From: Malonomonas rubra DSM 5091
GTDB lineage: Bacteria > Desulfobacterota > Desulfuromonadia > Desulfuromonadales > Geopsychrobacteraceae
Direction of reading: 5' to 3'
DNA: 64,000 bases
NCBI RefSeq assembly: GCF_900142125.1
Contig: NZ_FQZT01000007.1
Location: 1 to 64,000 of the forward strand
Part shown: positions 46,186 to 55,022 of the stretch, in pieces
Position numbering within the stretch: the stretch's first letter is position 1
How the letters are laid out: each line of letters begins with the position of its first letter
Notes under the pieces: generated by a model
Databases searched by the model: none
What the model saw: the letters and a program-made list of their open reading frames with translations, nothing else
Told to the model about the DNA's origin: nothing
Translations under genes and position numbers: made by a program

Positions 46186-48048
46186 ATGACCGATACCCCA
46201 AAAAATAATCCGGAAACAGAGGAAGGGAAAAAGGCTCCAAACTTCGACGAAGAAATCCTGGACGCCGAACTGATCCCTGAAGACGATAACAAAGCTGAAA
46301 CAGAGGAAACTCCGGCAACCGATGCTGCTGATGAACAGGAAGAGCCTGAAGATGGCAGTGACCAGGTTGAAGAGGAAGATGAGTCGGATAACGACCTGGA
46401 GGATCCTGATGATGAAGACTATGAATACGAGGATGACGAAGACCAGGACGAAGAGACAGACGAGGAAACTGATGAAGCTGCTGAGGATGAGCTAGCAGAG
46501 GCAGAAGAAGCTTCCGACGGGGAAGAGCCCGTCGCCGCAGCGGCCCCGGCCGAACCGAAAAAGAAAAATTTCCGCTGGGACAGCATGTTCCTGATGCTGC
46601 TGACCTGCATCACCCTGATCCGGCTCGGTTACCTCTACATCACCCCCCTTGATCTCTCAGCCGAGGAAAGTTACTTCTGGGATTGGTCGCGTCATCTCGA
46701 TCTCGGCTACCACGGCCATCCGCCACTGATTGCCTGGATCAATGCTGCTGCGGCCTCTATCCTCGGCGTCAGCGCTCAGGCGGTGCGCATCCCCGCTGTC
46801 ATTTTCGGCGGGCTCGGTTTGGTCGGCGTCTACTTCTGTGGCCGCCGCATGTTCAACGGTGAAGTCGCTTTCTGGGCTGTTGCCGCTTGGTTGGCTACCC
46901 CGCTGACGGCAGCCATCGGCCTGACCATGAACACAGAAGCACTGCTGCTCTGCTTCTGGTCACTGGCGCTCTATACTCTCTGGCGGACTCTCGATAACGA
47001 GCAGCCGAAAACCTTCTGGTGGCTGGCGACCATGCTGATGATTGCCCTGGGCGCACTCAGTTCGCAACTGATGCTGGCCTTCCCGGCGCTGATGTTTGGT
47101 TACCTGCTGCTCTCTGCCGACCGCCGTCACTTGGTGAAAAAGTGGCCCTGGCTGATGACCATCGGCTCTATTCTCTGCATTCTGCCGAATCTCTGGTGGA
47201 ACTATCAGCACCACTGGGCCGGCTTCAAAGTTGCGACAACTGGCAGCACACCGACCCTGATCAGCTATGCTAAGGAGCTGTTTGCCCAGCTGGCCATGCT
47301 GACACCGATTACCTGGCTGTTGCTGATCTTTTTATTCTTTTCCTTGCTGCTGCGCTGCTTCCGCTGGCAGAAGCAGACGAAATTTCTTTTCTTCTTCAGC
47401 GCTATCGGCTTGATCGCTTATCTCGGCGTCGGCTATAAGCTGGGAGTTGCTCCGAACTGGCCTGCGACTTTCTACCCGGCAGGAATGCTGCTGCTCGCAG
47501 CCTGGGGCTGCGGTGAAATCGGTGCCGGTTTTCTCAACGGCTTGCGTAGCTGGTTCCCACGCGGCGTCAAGCTGGGAATCGCCCTGACGTTCATCGCGTA
47601 CTTGCTCCCCTTCATCCTGCAGCTTGGCTTCCTGCCACTGGGAGAGAAAGATCCGACCGCGCCATTCAAGGGCTGGCAACAACTTGGCAAAGATGTGGGA
47701 GAACGATTGCAGAAACAACCGCGAGCGGATGAAACCTTTATCCTCTCCCCCCTGCGCGATTATCCTGCGGCAACTGCCTTTTATGTTCCGGGCAACCCAC
47801 AGACCTACCAATGGCCCGACAGCACAGAGGCTCATGCCAGCCAGTACACCCTTTGGACCGGGCCGGTCGACAAGCTCGGCTGGGACGCTCTGATTCTGCA
47901 TGATGCCAACACACCGCTGCCGGAGGACCTGGTTGCCGCATTTGAAAAGATTGCACCACTCGGTGAACAAAGCATCAAAATCGGGGCTGGCGGAGAGCGC
48001 AAATACACCATGTGGCGGGGTGAAAACCTGCTTTCCTGGCCGGAGTAA
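46186..48048 (+). CDS. GT39-type membrane glycosyltransferase with acidic N-terminal tail
   Basis: A 620-residue polytopic membrane protein. From about residue 132 it is an ArnT/PMT-type glycosyltransferase (LSAEESYFWDWSRH, GHPPLIAWINA near the first loop, conserved GT39 start) with about ten helices, presumably moving a sugar from a polyprenyl phosphate to an envelope acceptor. Residues 11-114 are roughly half Asp/Glu, an unusually acidic cytoplasmic tail of no known function. C-terminal 120 residues are periplasmic. A weak ribosome site precedes the ATG. The ElyC-like gene follows in 5 nt. Confidence 0.85.
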   Translation: MTDTPKNNPETEEGKKAPNFDEEILDAELIPEDDNKAETEETPATDAADEQEEPEDGSDQVEEEDESDNDLEDPDDEDYEYEDDEDQDEETDEETDEAAEDELAEAEEASDGEEPVAAAAPAEPKKKNFRWDSMFLMLLTCITLIRLGYLYITPLDLSAEESYFWDWSRHLDLGYHGHPPLIAWINAAAASILGVSAQAVRIPAVIFGGLGLVGVYFCGRRMFNGEVAFWAVAAWLATPLTAAIGLTMNTEALLLCFWSLALYTLWRTLDNEQPKTFWWLATMLMIALGALSSQLMLAFPALMFGYLLLSADRRHLVKKWPWLMTIGSILCILPNLWWNYQHHWAGFKVATTGSTPTLISYAKELFAQLAMLTPITWLLLIFLFFSLLLRCFRWQKQTKFLFFFSAIGLIAYLGVGYKLGVAPNWPATFYPAGMLLLAAWGCGEIGAGFLNGLRSWFPRGVKLGIALTFIAYLLPFILQLGFLPLGEKDPTAPFKGWQQLGKDVGERLQKQPRADETFILSPLRDYPAATAFYVPGNPQTYQWPDSTEAHASQYTLWTGPVDKLGWDALILHDANTPLPEDLVAAFEKIAPLGEQSIKIGAGGERKYTMWRGENLLSWPE

Positions 48049-48053
48049 TCACA

Positions 48054-48881
48054 ATGCAGAATATCGACAGCTACCTGTTCATGCTGAAAAAATTCCTCGG
48101 CAGCCTGATGATGCCACTGCCGCTGGTACTTCTGCTGCTGGTCTGGGCGGTGTTGATGTTGCTGCGCAAAAAGACCCGCTGGCTCGGAGGAATTTTCACT
48201 TTGCTGGCAACGGCCTTATTGTTCGCCGCCAGCTACGCTCCGATTGCCAACAGGCTGATCGCTCCACTGGAACAGGAATACCCGGGCTATCAGGTCGCTG
48301 CCGAACCGGCTGATTACGTTGCCGTACTCGGTCATGCCCATGCTTCATCCGAAATTCAACCGATCACCAGTCAGCTCAGCCCGACCGGAGTCGTTCGGGT
48401 CACCGAAGGGATCCGTATTTATCGCCTCAATCCGGGCAGCAAATTGATTTTCAGCGGCGACAAGTTCGAAGAGCCCTTCAGCTATGCGGAAAAAAGCAGG
48501 CAACTGGCGATTTCCCTTGGCGTGCCTGCCGAAGATATCCTGCTGATCGAAGGAGTGAAAGATACCGCCGAAGAAACGCTGGCTCTGGCTGCCGCCTATG
48601 CCAACAGCAACCTGGTGCTGGTGACATCAGCCTCTCACATGCCGCGCGCCATGATGCTTTGCAGCAAAGTCGGCCTGCAACCGATTCCGGCTCCGACCAA
48701 CTACCTGGCCAAACCGGTGAGAAAAAAGCTGCTTTTCCCGAGTGCCCGCACCCTGGCAAAAACACAGTACTGGGCGCACGAGAAGCTTGGCCAGCTCTGG
48801 ACTCGTTTAACCCTGCACGCGGGAGAAAAGCCAACCCGAGCGGTTTCGGTGCAACCCGCCTCGGAAGACAAAGCCCATTAG
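48054..48881 (+). CDS. ElyC/SanA/YdcF-family (DUF218) membrane protein
   Basis: A 275-residue protein with two N-terminal TM helices (about 20-40 and 45-62) followed by a periplasmic DUF218 domain (ADYVAVLGHAH..., GVVRVTEGIRIYRLNPGSKLIFSG, DTAEETLALAAAY, VTSASHMPRAMMLCS). ElyC-type proteins affect envelope/peptidoglycan lipid-carrier metabolism in E. coli. It is co-transcribed with the GT39 protein, which also uses a lipid carrier. GGAG upstream of the ATG lies in the GT39 stop region. Confidence 0.88.
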   Translation: MQNIDSYLFMLKKFLGSLMMPLPLVLLLLVWAVLMLLRKKTRWLGGIFTLLATALLFAASYAPIANRLIAPLEQEYPGYQVAAEPADYVAVLGHAHASSEIQPITSQLSPTGVVRVTEGIRIYRLNPGSKLIFSGDKFEEPFSYAEKSRQLAISLGVPAEDILLIEGVKDTAEETLALAAAYANSNLVLVTSASHMPRAMMLCSKVGLQPIPAPTNYLAKPVRKKLLFPSARTLAKTQYWAHEKLGQLWTRLTLHAGEKPTRAVSVQPASEDKAH

Positions 48882-48926
48882 GAGCAAACTATGTCCTCGT
48901 GACCGTTGGCTCATCGGACAACAGCA

Positions 48927-48949
48927 AAGTGGGACAAAATGACCCACTT
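48927..48949. repeat. Inverted repeat, possible activator-binding site
   Basis: AAGTGGG (48927-48933) and CCCACTT (48943-48949) flank ACAAAATGA. The inner bases extend the symmetry (TGGGACA/TGACCCA, one mismatch). It lies about 150 bp upstream of the sigma-54-like promoter, the usual position for an enhancer-binding protein site. Confidence 0.4.
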
Positions 48950-49100
48950 CTCACCTGTTCACTTTTGACCATGTATACAGCTTTTTGAGTCAAATTGGCC
49001 GGTCATATCTTTCTTTCGTTTACACAAAAGACCGACAAAAACAGCATAAACATTTGATTTAGCAGAGATTTATAAAAAAGAAGGGTTTCCTTTCAAAAGT

Positions 49101-49115
49101 TGGCAATAAGTTTGC
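49101..49115 (+). promoter_or_regulatory. Candidate sigma-54 promoter
   Basis: TGGCAATAAGTTTGC matches the consensus TGGCA-N6-TTGC with GG and GC exactly 10 nt apart. It would start transcription near 49127 and read the ribbon-helix-helix gene. Confidence 0.6.
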
Positions 49116-49184
49116 GTATGTTGTGTCACGTGAACGAAACAAAAAACAGAAAAACCAACTTTGCTTTTTGAAAGGAGCAACATC

Positions 49185-49355
49185 ATGGGTCGCAGAACCG
49201 TCAACGCAAAAAAGTTCATCATCTCCTGTCGCGTCAACTCCACCGAAATGGACATGCTGCAGAGCATGGCAAAAGAAACAGATTGCAGCATCTCCGACCT
49301 GCTGCGCAAATCGCTCAATGTACTGCAGGAAGAACAAGGTCGCTTGAGCGCCTGA
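49185..49355 (+). CDS. Small ribbon-helix-helix DNA-binding protein
   Basis: A 56-residue basic protein, MGRRTVNAKKFIISCRVNSTEMD..., with the beta strand (KFIISCRV) and two helices of MetJ/Arc ribbon-helix-helix proteins. It could be a transcriptional regulator or an unpartnered antitoxin; no toxin gene is adjacent. The ATG at 49185 follows AAAGGAG; an upstream in-frame ATG is not supported. It stands between a sigma-54-like promoter and the structured element at 49378. Confidence 0.75.
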   Translation: MGRRTVNAKKFIISCRVNSTEMDMLQSMAKETDCSISDLLRKSLNVLQEEQGRLSA

Positions 49356-49377
49356 TCCCGCTAAATCTCAAGGTATC

Positions 49378-49439
49378 GACAGCAGCAGGTTTCGGCCTGC
49401 GACAATCGTGAACGTTCGGAGGGGACGTTCACTGCTGTC
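49378..49439 (+). ncRNA. Candidate three-way-junction RNA element
   Basis: Outer stem GACAGCAG/CTGCTGTC (49378-49385 with 49432-49439) encloses two hairpins, CAGG/CCTG (49386-49389 with 49396-49399) and TGAACGT/ACGTTCA (49409-49415 with 49425-49431). The apical loop of the second reads TCGGAGGGG, exposing a GGA motif of the kind bound by CsrA/RsmA. It lies 22 nt after the ribbon-helix-helix stop and 160 nt before ileS. No known family matched; it could be a 3' UTR fold, an ileS leader element, or an independent RNA. Confidence 0.4.
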
Positions 49440-49601
49440 ACCCCACCAAAAACCGCAAAAAGTCCCGTATTTCACCGCCTTTCTCCTTGAACTTGCCAGC
49501 CGCTTTTGCTAGCCTGCCTGACTAGTCTTTTCAGCTGAACTACGCTTGAGAAACCACGCCAATTCAGTGGTTTTCCAGTCACAATAGAAAGAGGCACAGG
49601 C

Positions 49602-52385
49602 ATGGATTACAAAGACACACTCAATCTCCCGCAAACCGATTTCCCGATGCGCGCCAATCTGCCGAATCGCGAACCGCAGATTCTGCAGCACTGGGAAGAG
49701 ATCGGTCTGAACGATAAGCTGGAAAGCGCCAACAAGGAAAGTGGCAAAAGCTTCATCCTGCACGACGGCCCTCCGTACGCCAACGGCCACCTGCACATGG
49801 GGCACGCGCTCAATAAAACCCTGAAAGACATCATCATCAAGAGCAAGCGGATGCAGGGATTCTTCACCCCTTACGTACCAGGCTGGGACTGTCACGGTCT
49901 GCCGATCGAGTTGATGGTCGACAAAAAGCTGGGCAAGAAGAAGCGTGAGATGAGCAAGGCGGATGTGCGCCGCGAGTGCCGCGAGTACGCCAAGGAATGG
50001 GTCCAGATTCAAAGCGAAGAGTTCCAGCGCCTCGGCATCTTCGGCAACTGGAAAGATCCCTATCTGACCATGAGCACGCACTACGAGGCCCAGACCGCCC
50101 GCGAGCTGGCCAAGCTGGCCGAACGTGGTTCGCTGTTCAAAGGCAAGAAACCGATCCACTGGTGCTCCTCCTGCGTCACCGCCCTGGCCGAGGCCGAGGT
50201 TGAGTACGCCGATCACAGCTCGCCGTCAATCTTCGTCAAGTTTCCCTACGTCGACGCACTGCCAGCAGAACTTTCCCAGCTTGAAGGCAAAACGCTCAAC
50301 TTCGTCATCTGGACCACCACCCCCTGGACCATCCCGGCTAACCTCGGCATCTGCCTGAACCCTGAGTTGCCCTACGTGGTGGTCGAAGCAAGCGGCGAGC
50401 TGCTGGTGCTGGCTGAAGGACTGGTCGAGTCGGTGATGAAGACTCTCGGGGTTGAGGATTTCTCCATCGCCGCAACCTTCGAAGCGGCGATCTTCGAGAA
50501 GAAAAACTGCAAGCACCCGCTCTACGAGCGCAATTCGAAAATCATCCTCGGCGACCACGTCACCCTCGAAGCCGGTACCGGCTGCGTCCACACTGCGCCC
50601 GGCCATGGTCAGGATGACTACATCGTCGGCCTCAAATACGGCCTGGAGATCTTCAACCCGGTCGACGACTACGGCCGCTACCGCGACGATCTTGAAATCT
50701 TCGGCGGCATGAAGCTTAAAGACGCCAACCCGGCCGTTTGCGAGAAGCTGGAAGAGGTCGGTGCGTTGCTGAAACAGAGCGAAATAAGCCACAGCTACCC
50801 GCACTGCTGGCGCTGCAAGAAGCCGATCATCTTCCGCGCTACCGAGCAGTGGTTCGTCGGCATGGAGCAGAACGACCTGCGCAAAAAGGCGCTGGCCGAA
50901 ATCGATAAAGTCGAGTGGATCCCGAGCTGGGGCCGCGACCGCATCTACAACATGGTCGAAGGCCGCCCCGACTGGTGCATCAGCCGCCAACGTAGCTGGG
51001 GTGTGCCGATCACCGTCGCCTACTGCGAGAAGTGCGGCGAAGACCTGTGCGACGGTGAAACCATGCACTACATCGCCGACCAGTTCGAAGAGACCGGTAG
51101 TGATGTCTGGTTTGAAAAGGATGCCAGCGAACTGCTGCCGCCCGGCACCACCTGCCCGAAGTGCGGTCACGACAAGTTCACCAAAGAGACCGACATCCTC
51201 GACGTCTGGTTCGACTCCGGTGTCTCCCACGCCGCGGTCTGCGAATACCGCGACTACCTGCACAGCCCGGTCGATCTTTACCTGGAAGGGTCCGACCAGC
51301 ACCGCGGCTGGTTCCACTCCAGCCTGCTGGAATCGGTTGGCAGCCGCGACCGCGCGCCTTACAAGGCCGTATTGACCCACGGTTTCGTGCTCGATAAAGA
51401 CGGCCGGCCGATGTCGAAGTCCCTCGGTAACGTCATCAAACCGGAAGAGATCATCAAAAAGTACGGTGCCGAAATCCTGCGCATGTGGGTTGCGGCGACT
51501 GACTACCGCGACGACATCCGTCTCGGAAACGAGACCCTGCAGCGGCTGTCGGATGCCTATCGCCGCATCCGTAACACTGCCCGTTACCTGCTCGGCAACC
51601 TCGCCGGCTTCGATCCGGCAACTGACATGGTCGCTGACAGCGAGCTGTTGGAACTGGATCGCTGGGCGCTGTCGAAGCTGTCCGGACTGGTAAAAAAGGT
51701 CGAACAGGCCTACGAGAAGTATGAGTTCCACGTTATCTACCACGCAGTACATAACTTCTGCTCTATCGACCTGTCGGCTTTCTATCTCGACATCCTCAAA
51801 GACCGGCTCTACACCAGTCCGAAGTCGAGTGTCGAATACCGCAGCGCGCGTACCAGCATGTACCTGCTGCTCGACGCTATCACCCGGATGATTGCACCGG
51901 TGTTGACTTTCACCGCCGACGAAATCTGGCAGGGAATGCCGGGTGAGCGGGAGGACAGTGTCCACCTGGCAGGTTTCCCGGAGACAATGGAGCAGCGTTA
52001 CGATGCCGAGCTGGAAGCTCGTTACGGCCAGATTCAGAAGGTTCGTGCCGAGGTTTCCAAGGTCCTGGAAAAGGCCCGTGCCGAAAAGCAGATCGGCCAG
52101 TCGCTGGAAGCGAAAGTCAGCCTGCAGGTACCGGAGAGCGTCAAAACACTGCTGGAAGAATACAGCGAGCAACTGCCAAGCCTGTTCATCGTTTCGCAGG
52201 TCGAACTGGTTGACGAACTGGCCGACGGTGCCGATGCCGAGCAACTGGCTGGCCTGAAGCTGAAGGTACAACCGGCCGACGGTGAAAAGTGCGAGCGTTG
52301 CTGGAACTTCGCTACCAGTGTTGGCGAGAATAGTGAGCACCCGAGCATCTGCAACCGCTGTGCAGCAGCCCTGAGCGCGGAGTAA
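49602..52385 (+). CDS. ileS: Isoleucyl-tRNA synthetase
   Basis: A 927-residue class I aminoacyl-tRNA synthetase. HIGH-like motif HMGHALNK near residue 65, KMSKS-like MSKSLGN near 605, editing domain between, and the C-terminal zinc finger (CERCW...CNRC, residues 888-922). Length and order are normal. AAAGAGG precedes the ATG. lspA starts at the last base of its stop codon (TAATG), so ileS and lspA are co-translated, a common pairing. Confidence 0.98.
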   Translation: MDYKDTLNLPQTDFPMRANLPNREPQILQHWEEIGLNDKLESANKESGKSFILHDGPPYANGHLHMGHALNKTLKDIIIKSKRMQGFFTPYVPGWDCHGLPIELMVDKKLGKKKREMSKADVRRECREYAKEWVQIQSEEFQRLGIFGNWKDPYLTMSTHYEAQTARELAKLAERGSLFKGKKPIHWCSSCVTALAEAEVEYADHSSPSIFVKFPYVDALPAELSQLEGKTLNFVIWTTTPWTIPANLGICLNPELPYVVVEASGELLVLAEGLVESVMKTLGVEDFSIAATFEAAIFEKKNCKHPLYERNSKIILGDHVTLEAGTGCVHTAPGHGQDDYIVGLKYGLEIFNPVDDYGRYRDDLEIFGGMKLKDANPAVCEKLEEVGALLKQSEISHSYPHCWRCKKPIIFRATEQWFVGMEQNDLRKKALAEIDKVEWIPSWGRDRIYNMVEGRPDWCISRQRSWGVPITVAYCEKCGEDLCDGETMHYIADQFEETGSDVWFEKDASELLPPGTTCPKCGHDKFTKETDILDVWFDSGVSHAAVCEYRDYLHSPVDLYLEGSDQHRGWFHSSLLESVGSRDRAPYKAVLTHGFVLDKDGRPMSKSLGNVIKPEEIIKKYGAEILRMWVAATDYRDDIRLGNETLQRLSDAYRRIRNTARYLLGNLAGFDPATDMVADSELLELDRWALSKLSGLVKKVEQAYEKYEFHVIYHAVHNFCSIDLSAFYLDILKDRLYTSPKSSVEYRSARTSMYLLLDAITRMIAPVLTFTADEIWQGMPGEREDSVHLAGFPETMEQRYDAELEARYGQIQKVRAEVSKVLEKARAEKQIGQSLEAKVSLQVPESVKTLLEEYSEQLPSLFIVSQVELVDELADGADAEQLAGLKLKVQPADGEKCERCWNFATSVGENSEHPSICNRCAAALSAE

Positions 52386-52870
52386 TGGGAAACTACAGGA
52401 TTTTCACCCTGACAGCAGTCATCAGCCTGATTGTTGACCAGCTGACGAAAATCTACATCGACAGCTCATTTACGCTGTACGAATCGATCACGGTGATCGA
52501 AAACTTTTTCAACATCACCTACGTACGCAATCCCGGCGCCGCGTTCGGCATTCTCTCCGACAGCGCGGTGCGGATTCCGTTTTTCATCAGCGTTTCGGTT
52601 GTTGCCAGCATCGGCATCCTCTGGTACCTGCGCAAAATCGATGCGGGCGACCGCTGGCAACATTTTGCCCTCGGCCTGATTTTCAGTGGCGCCGTCGGCA
52701 ACCTGATCGACCGGGTGCGGCTGGGAGAGGTGATCGACTTTCTCGACGCCCACTGGTATGGGACACACTGGCCTGCCTTCAATGTTGCCGACAGCGCCAT
52801 CTGTGTCGGCGTTGCCCTGATGTTCCTCTGCACTTGGCGCGACGAACGGAAAAAGCAACAAACAACCTGA
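52385..52870 (+). CDS. lspA: Lipoprotein signal peptidase II
   Basis: A 161-residue membrane aspartyl protease with four TM helices that cleaves prolipoproteins. NPGAAFG, GNLIDRVRLGEVIDF and FNVADSAI carry the catalytic aspartates. The start overlaps the ileS stop by 1 nt. It supplies processing for the lipoproteins encoded nearby (entericidin-like, PrsA-like, pilin-operon lipoprotein). Confidence 0.97.
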   Translation: MGNYRIFTLTAVISLIVDQLTKIYIDSSFTLYESITVIENFFNITYVRNPGAAFGILSDSAVRIPFFISVSVVASIGILWYLRKIDAGDRWQHFALGLIFSGAVGNLIDRVRLGEVIDFLDAHWYGTHWPAFNVADSAICVGVALMFLCTWRDERKKQQTT

Positions 52871-52874
52871 AACG

Positions 52875-52906
52875 ATCCCCTTCTTTCTACAGAAGGGGAT
52901 TTTTTT
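52875..52906 (+). terminator. Terminator of ileS-lspA
   Basis: ATCCCCTTCT (52875-52884) pairs with AGAAGGGGAT (52891-52900) with T run to 52906. Confidence 0.93.
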
Positions 52907-52918
52907 CTGGACCTACAA

Positions 52919-53545
52919 ATGACACAAAACCGCTACCCCATACCGGCAGGATTCCATCGCAGCGAAATAGAGGTGCAGCGCAGCCGCTTTATCACCAGTA
53001 TTGAACCGGTGGATTCTGCGGAAGCGGCACTGAAGTTCGTTGCCAGGTTGAAACAGGAATTCCCCGACGCCAACCATAACTGCTGGGCTTACCTGGTCGG
53101 TCCGCCCGGCAGCAGCGACCGCATCGGCTTAAGTGATGACGGCGAGCCACACGGCGCCGCGGGCAAACCGATGCTGACGGTGCTGCAACATGGCAATATC
53201 GGCGATATTGTTGCCGTCGTCACCCGCTACTTCGGCGGCATCAAGCTCGGCAAGGGGGGCATGGTCAAAGCCTATACCCAAGCGGTGCAGACGGCACTGG
53301 AGCAGTTGGAAAAGGTTGAAAAGATAGATTGGTACTCTGTCACGATCGCCTTCGACTATGCCCACTTGAACAGCATCGAACGTGTGCTGCCCGATTTCGA
53401 AGCTGAAATCGTTGCGCGCAATTTTGCGGATAAAATCGAGCTGGAATTGAAATTACCGCTGGAGCAGGCTGAGCTCTTACGTGACGCCCTAACCAACCTG
53501 ACTGCCGGGAAAATCAGCTTTCAAACTGAAGACTTGGCCGACTGA
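52919..53545 (+). CDS. YigZ/IMPACT family protein
   Basis: A 208-residue protein of the UPF0029/IMPACT type. The central GLSDDGEPHGAAGKPML and VTRYFGGIKLGKGGMVKAY segments are the family signature (about 60-115); the C-terminal 80 residues are the DUF1949 RNA-binding-like domain. Function in bacteria is poorly known, possibly linked to translation. The ATG has only a weak GGAC upstream. It follows the lspA terminator. Confidence 0.92.
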   Translation: MTQNRYPIPAGFHRSEIEVQRSRFITSIEPVDSAEAALKFVARLKQEFPDANHNCWAYLVGPPGSSDRIGLSDDGEPHGAAGKPMLTVLQHGNIGDIVAVVTRYFGGIKLGKGGMVKAYTQAVQTALEQLEKVEKIDWYSVTIAFDYAHLNSIERVLPDFEAEIVARNFADKIELELKLPLEQAELLRDALTNLTAGKISFQTEDLAD

Positions 53546-53626
53546 CACTTAAGAAAACATCGACATCACCACAGAGCGCTGATAAGATGCGGCATTAATA
53601 TTTGGATTGCACAAGGAGGAGACATC

Positions 53627-53755
53627 ATGATCCGCATTTTCCTGATCCTGCTGCTGGTTTCCAGCCTGTTTATCTCCGGTTGTGAGTGTACGGCCGGCTT
53701 CGGTCGCGACCTGCAGAAAGCAGGCAGCTGGATTGAACGCAACAGCAGCCGCTGA
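53627..53755 (+). CDS. Entericidin-like small lipoprotein
   Basis: A 42-codon gene. The lipoprotein signal MIRIFLILLLVSSLFISGC puts the lipidated Cys at 19 (lipobox ISGC). The mature peptide CECTAGFGRDLQKAGSWIE matches the entericidin EcnA/EcnB pattern (C-x-T-A-G-x-G-x-D-x-Q-x-A-G). A very good ribosome site (AAGGAGGA, 53613-53620) sits 6 nt before the ATG. Entericidins are stress-induced small envelope lipoproteins linked to lysis in enteric bacteria. It is followed directly by its own terminator. Confidence 0.88.
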   Translation: MIRIFLILLLVSSLFISGCECTAGFGRDLQKAGSWIERNSSR

Positions 53756-53762
53756 GGTCACG

Positions 53763-53791
53763 AACCCCATCCTCTCTGGATGGGGTTTTTA
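53763..53791 (+). terminator. Terminator of the entericidin-like gene
   Basis: AACCCCATCC (53763-53772) pairs with GGATGGGGTT (53778-53787) around TCTCT, then T residues. Confidence 0.92.
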
Positions 53792-54133
53792 CTGCGGCCG
53801 TTTCGCCTTCGGCAGTCCCCTGACCACCAGTTCGTAAGAATCATCGATCATCATTTTTATTTCTTCATCCGGAACTGATCCATCCAGCACCAGCGTATTC
53901 CAGTGCCGCTTGTTCATATGCCAACCGGGCTGCACGGCACCGTACTGATCCCGTAACACTTCAGCCCTGACAGGATCGCATTTCAGGTTGATCCACAACG
54001 GGTCCTTCTGCGTAGCGACGATGGCAAACATTTTTCCACCAACTTTCAGCACCAGCGAAACCCGGTCAAAAGGAAAATCTTCTGCTGCTCCCGGCTTACT
54101 CAGCAGGTAGCCTCGCAACGCTTCAAAATCCAC
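53789..54133 (-). CDS. MmcQ/YjbR family protein
   Basis: A 114-residue protein of the MmcQ/YjbR double-wing DNA-binding-like family (KPGAAEDFPF, KVGGKMFAIV, HMNKRHWNTLVLDG, SYELVV). Function unknown. It starts with GTG 11 nt inside the 3' end of the Mut7-C gene with GGAGGAAG upstream. Ends next to the entericidin terminator. Confidence 0.9.
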   Translation of the reverse strand: MDFEALRGYLLSKPGAAEDFPFDRVSLVLKVGGKMFAIVATQKDPLWINLKCDPVRAEVLRDQYGAVQPGWHMNKRHWNTLVLDGSVPDEEIKMMIDDSYELVVRGLPKAKRPQ

Positions 54134-54890
54134 TGCTTCCTCCCTTTTCTGTCGGCCCCAGTCGCTGCTGCAGCCAGGCAGCTATTTTTTTGTAATGTGA
54201 CCCCTGCCAATAAAGCTTTTCACAACTGCTACAGATATAAAACTGGGAATAGTAGCGTGCCGTTTTCGGCTGCAAGCGCTGCCGGATGCGCTCCTTCTCA
54301 ATTTCACGCAACTGCCCGTTACAGCTCGGGCAACGGCTTTGTGGAGAGATCCGGTCGTACAGGTCATATCGGCCCAGAACTTCCCGAACCTGCTCATCCA
54401 CCAGTTGCGATCCAACCAGATAGCCATGTTTGACACAGGCATGTTTGAGAATCCCGCGGTCACGGGTGAGGATGATCAAACCGTCATCAAGCGCCAGCTT
54501 GATTATCTCCGGATCAGCATAGTCGTTACGATAGCGACAGTCGAAGCCGAGCATGCGCAAGCGCCGGGCAAGTTTCCCCAGATGGACATCAAGCACAAAG
54601 CCAAGTGGCTCTGGTGGCGGCAACGTCAGCTTGGCCGAGGGCGAAGCAGCAACAAAGTCACCAACCGGGTAGACAGCAACAGGATCGCCATCCTGCAAGT
54701 GATAACTGAAAGACACCGGGCTGCCAGCAACGAGAATCAGATCAACTTCGGTATGGGGGACACCGAGGGCCTCAATCGCATCCTTAATCGCCGGGTTCTG
54801 CTGAAAAGAATAATCGTGCCCTTCTGCTCCTCGGCCTGCGACCATTGCCTGCAACCGGCCAAAAAATTTGAAGTTCGCGGAATTGAACAT
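54123..54890 (-). CDS. Mut7-C RNase-domain protein with ubiquitin-like N terminus
   Basis: A 255-residue protein. It has an N-terminal ubiquitin-like fold (about 1-85), then a Mut7-C PIN-type nuclease domain (FVLDVHLGKLARRLRMLGFDCRY, DYADPEIIKLA, ILTRDRGIL) with conserved acidic residues, and a C-terminal zinc ribbon (CPSC...CSSCEKLYW). It probably degrades RNA. ATG 54890 has GGGGGG about 7 nt upstream. It overlaps the YjbR gene, forming a two-gene operon. Confidence 0.88.
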   Translation of the reverse strand: MFNSANFKFFGRLQAMVAGRGAEGHDYSFQQNPAIKDAIEALGVPHTEVDLILVAGSPVSFSYHLQDGDPVAVYPVGDFVAASPSAKLTLPPPEPLGFVLDVHLGKLARRLRMLGFDCRYRNDYADPEIIKLALDDGLIILTRDRGILKHACVKHGYLVGSQLVDEQVREVLGRYDLYDRISPQSRCPSCNGQLREIEKERIRQRLQPKTARYYSQFYICSSCEKLYWQGSHYKKIAAWLQQRLGPTEKGGSSGF

Positions 54891-55022
54891 CACCAGACCC
54901 CCCTTATCTACATCATTACCAGTTTAGCATTCCTGTAGAAAATGTTGGTCTGCCAGCAACAGCGGCATTGGCATCCGGCTTAAAAAAGCTAAAATAGAAA
55001 CAGACTGTTTCAAGGAGTGAGT

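Larger units (their letters stand above)
48882..49184. other. 303-bp intergenic region with a sigma-54-like promoter
   Basis: It contains the dyad at 48927-48949 and the -24/-12 element at 49101-49115, both listed separately. No open frame is credible. Confidence 0.5.

Noticed and set aside
49356-49601. T-box leader for ileS
   Set aside because: No T-box sequence or terminator/antiterminator pair; T-boxes are rare outside Firmicutes.
50226-52340. 704-codon minus-strand frame opposite ileS
   Set aside because: Antisense shadow of ileS.
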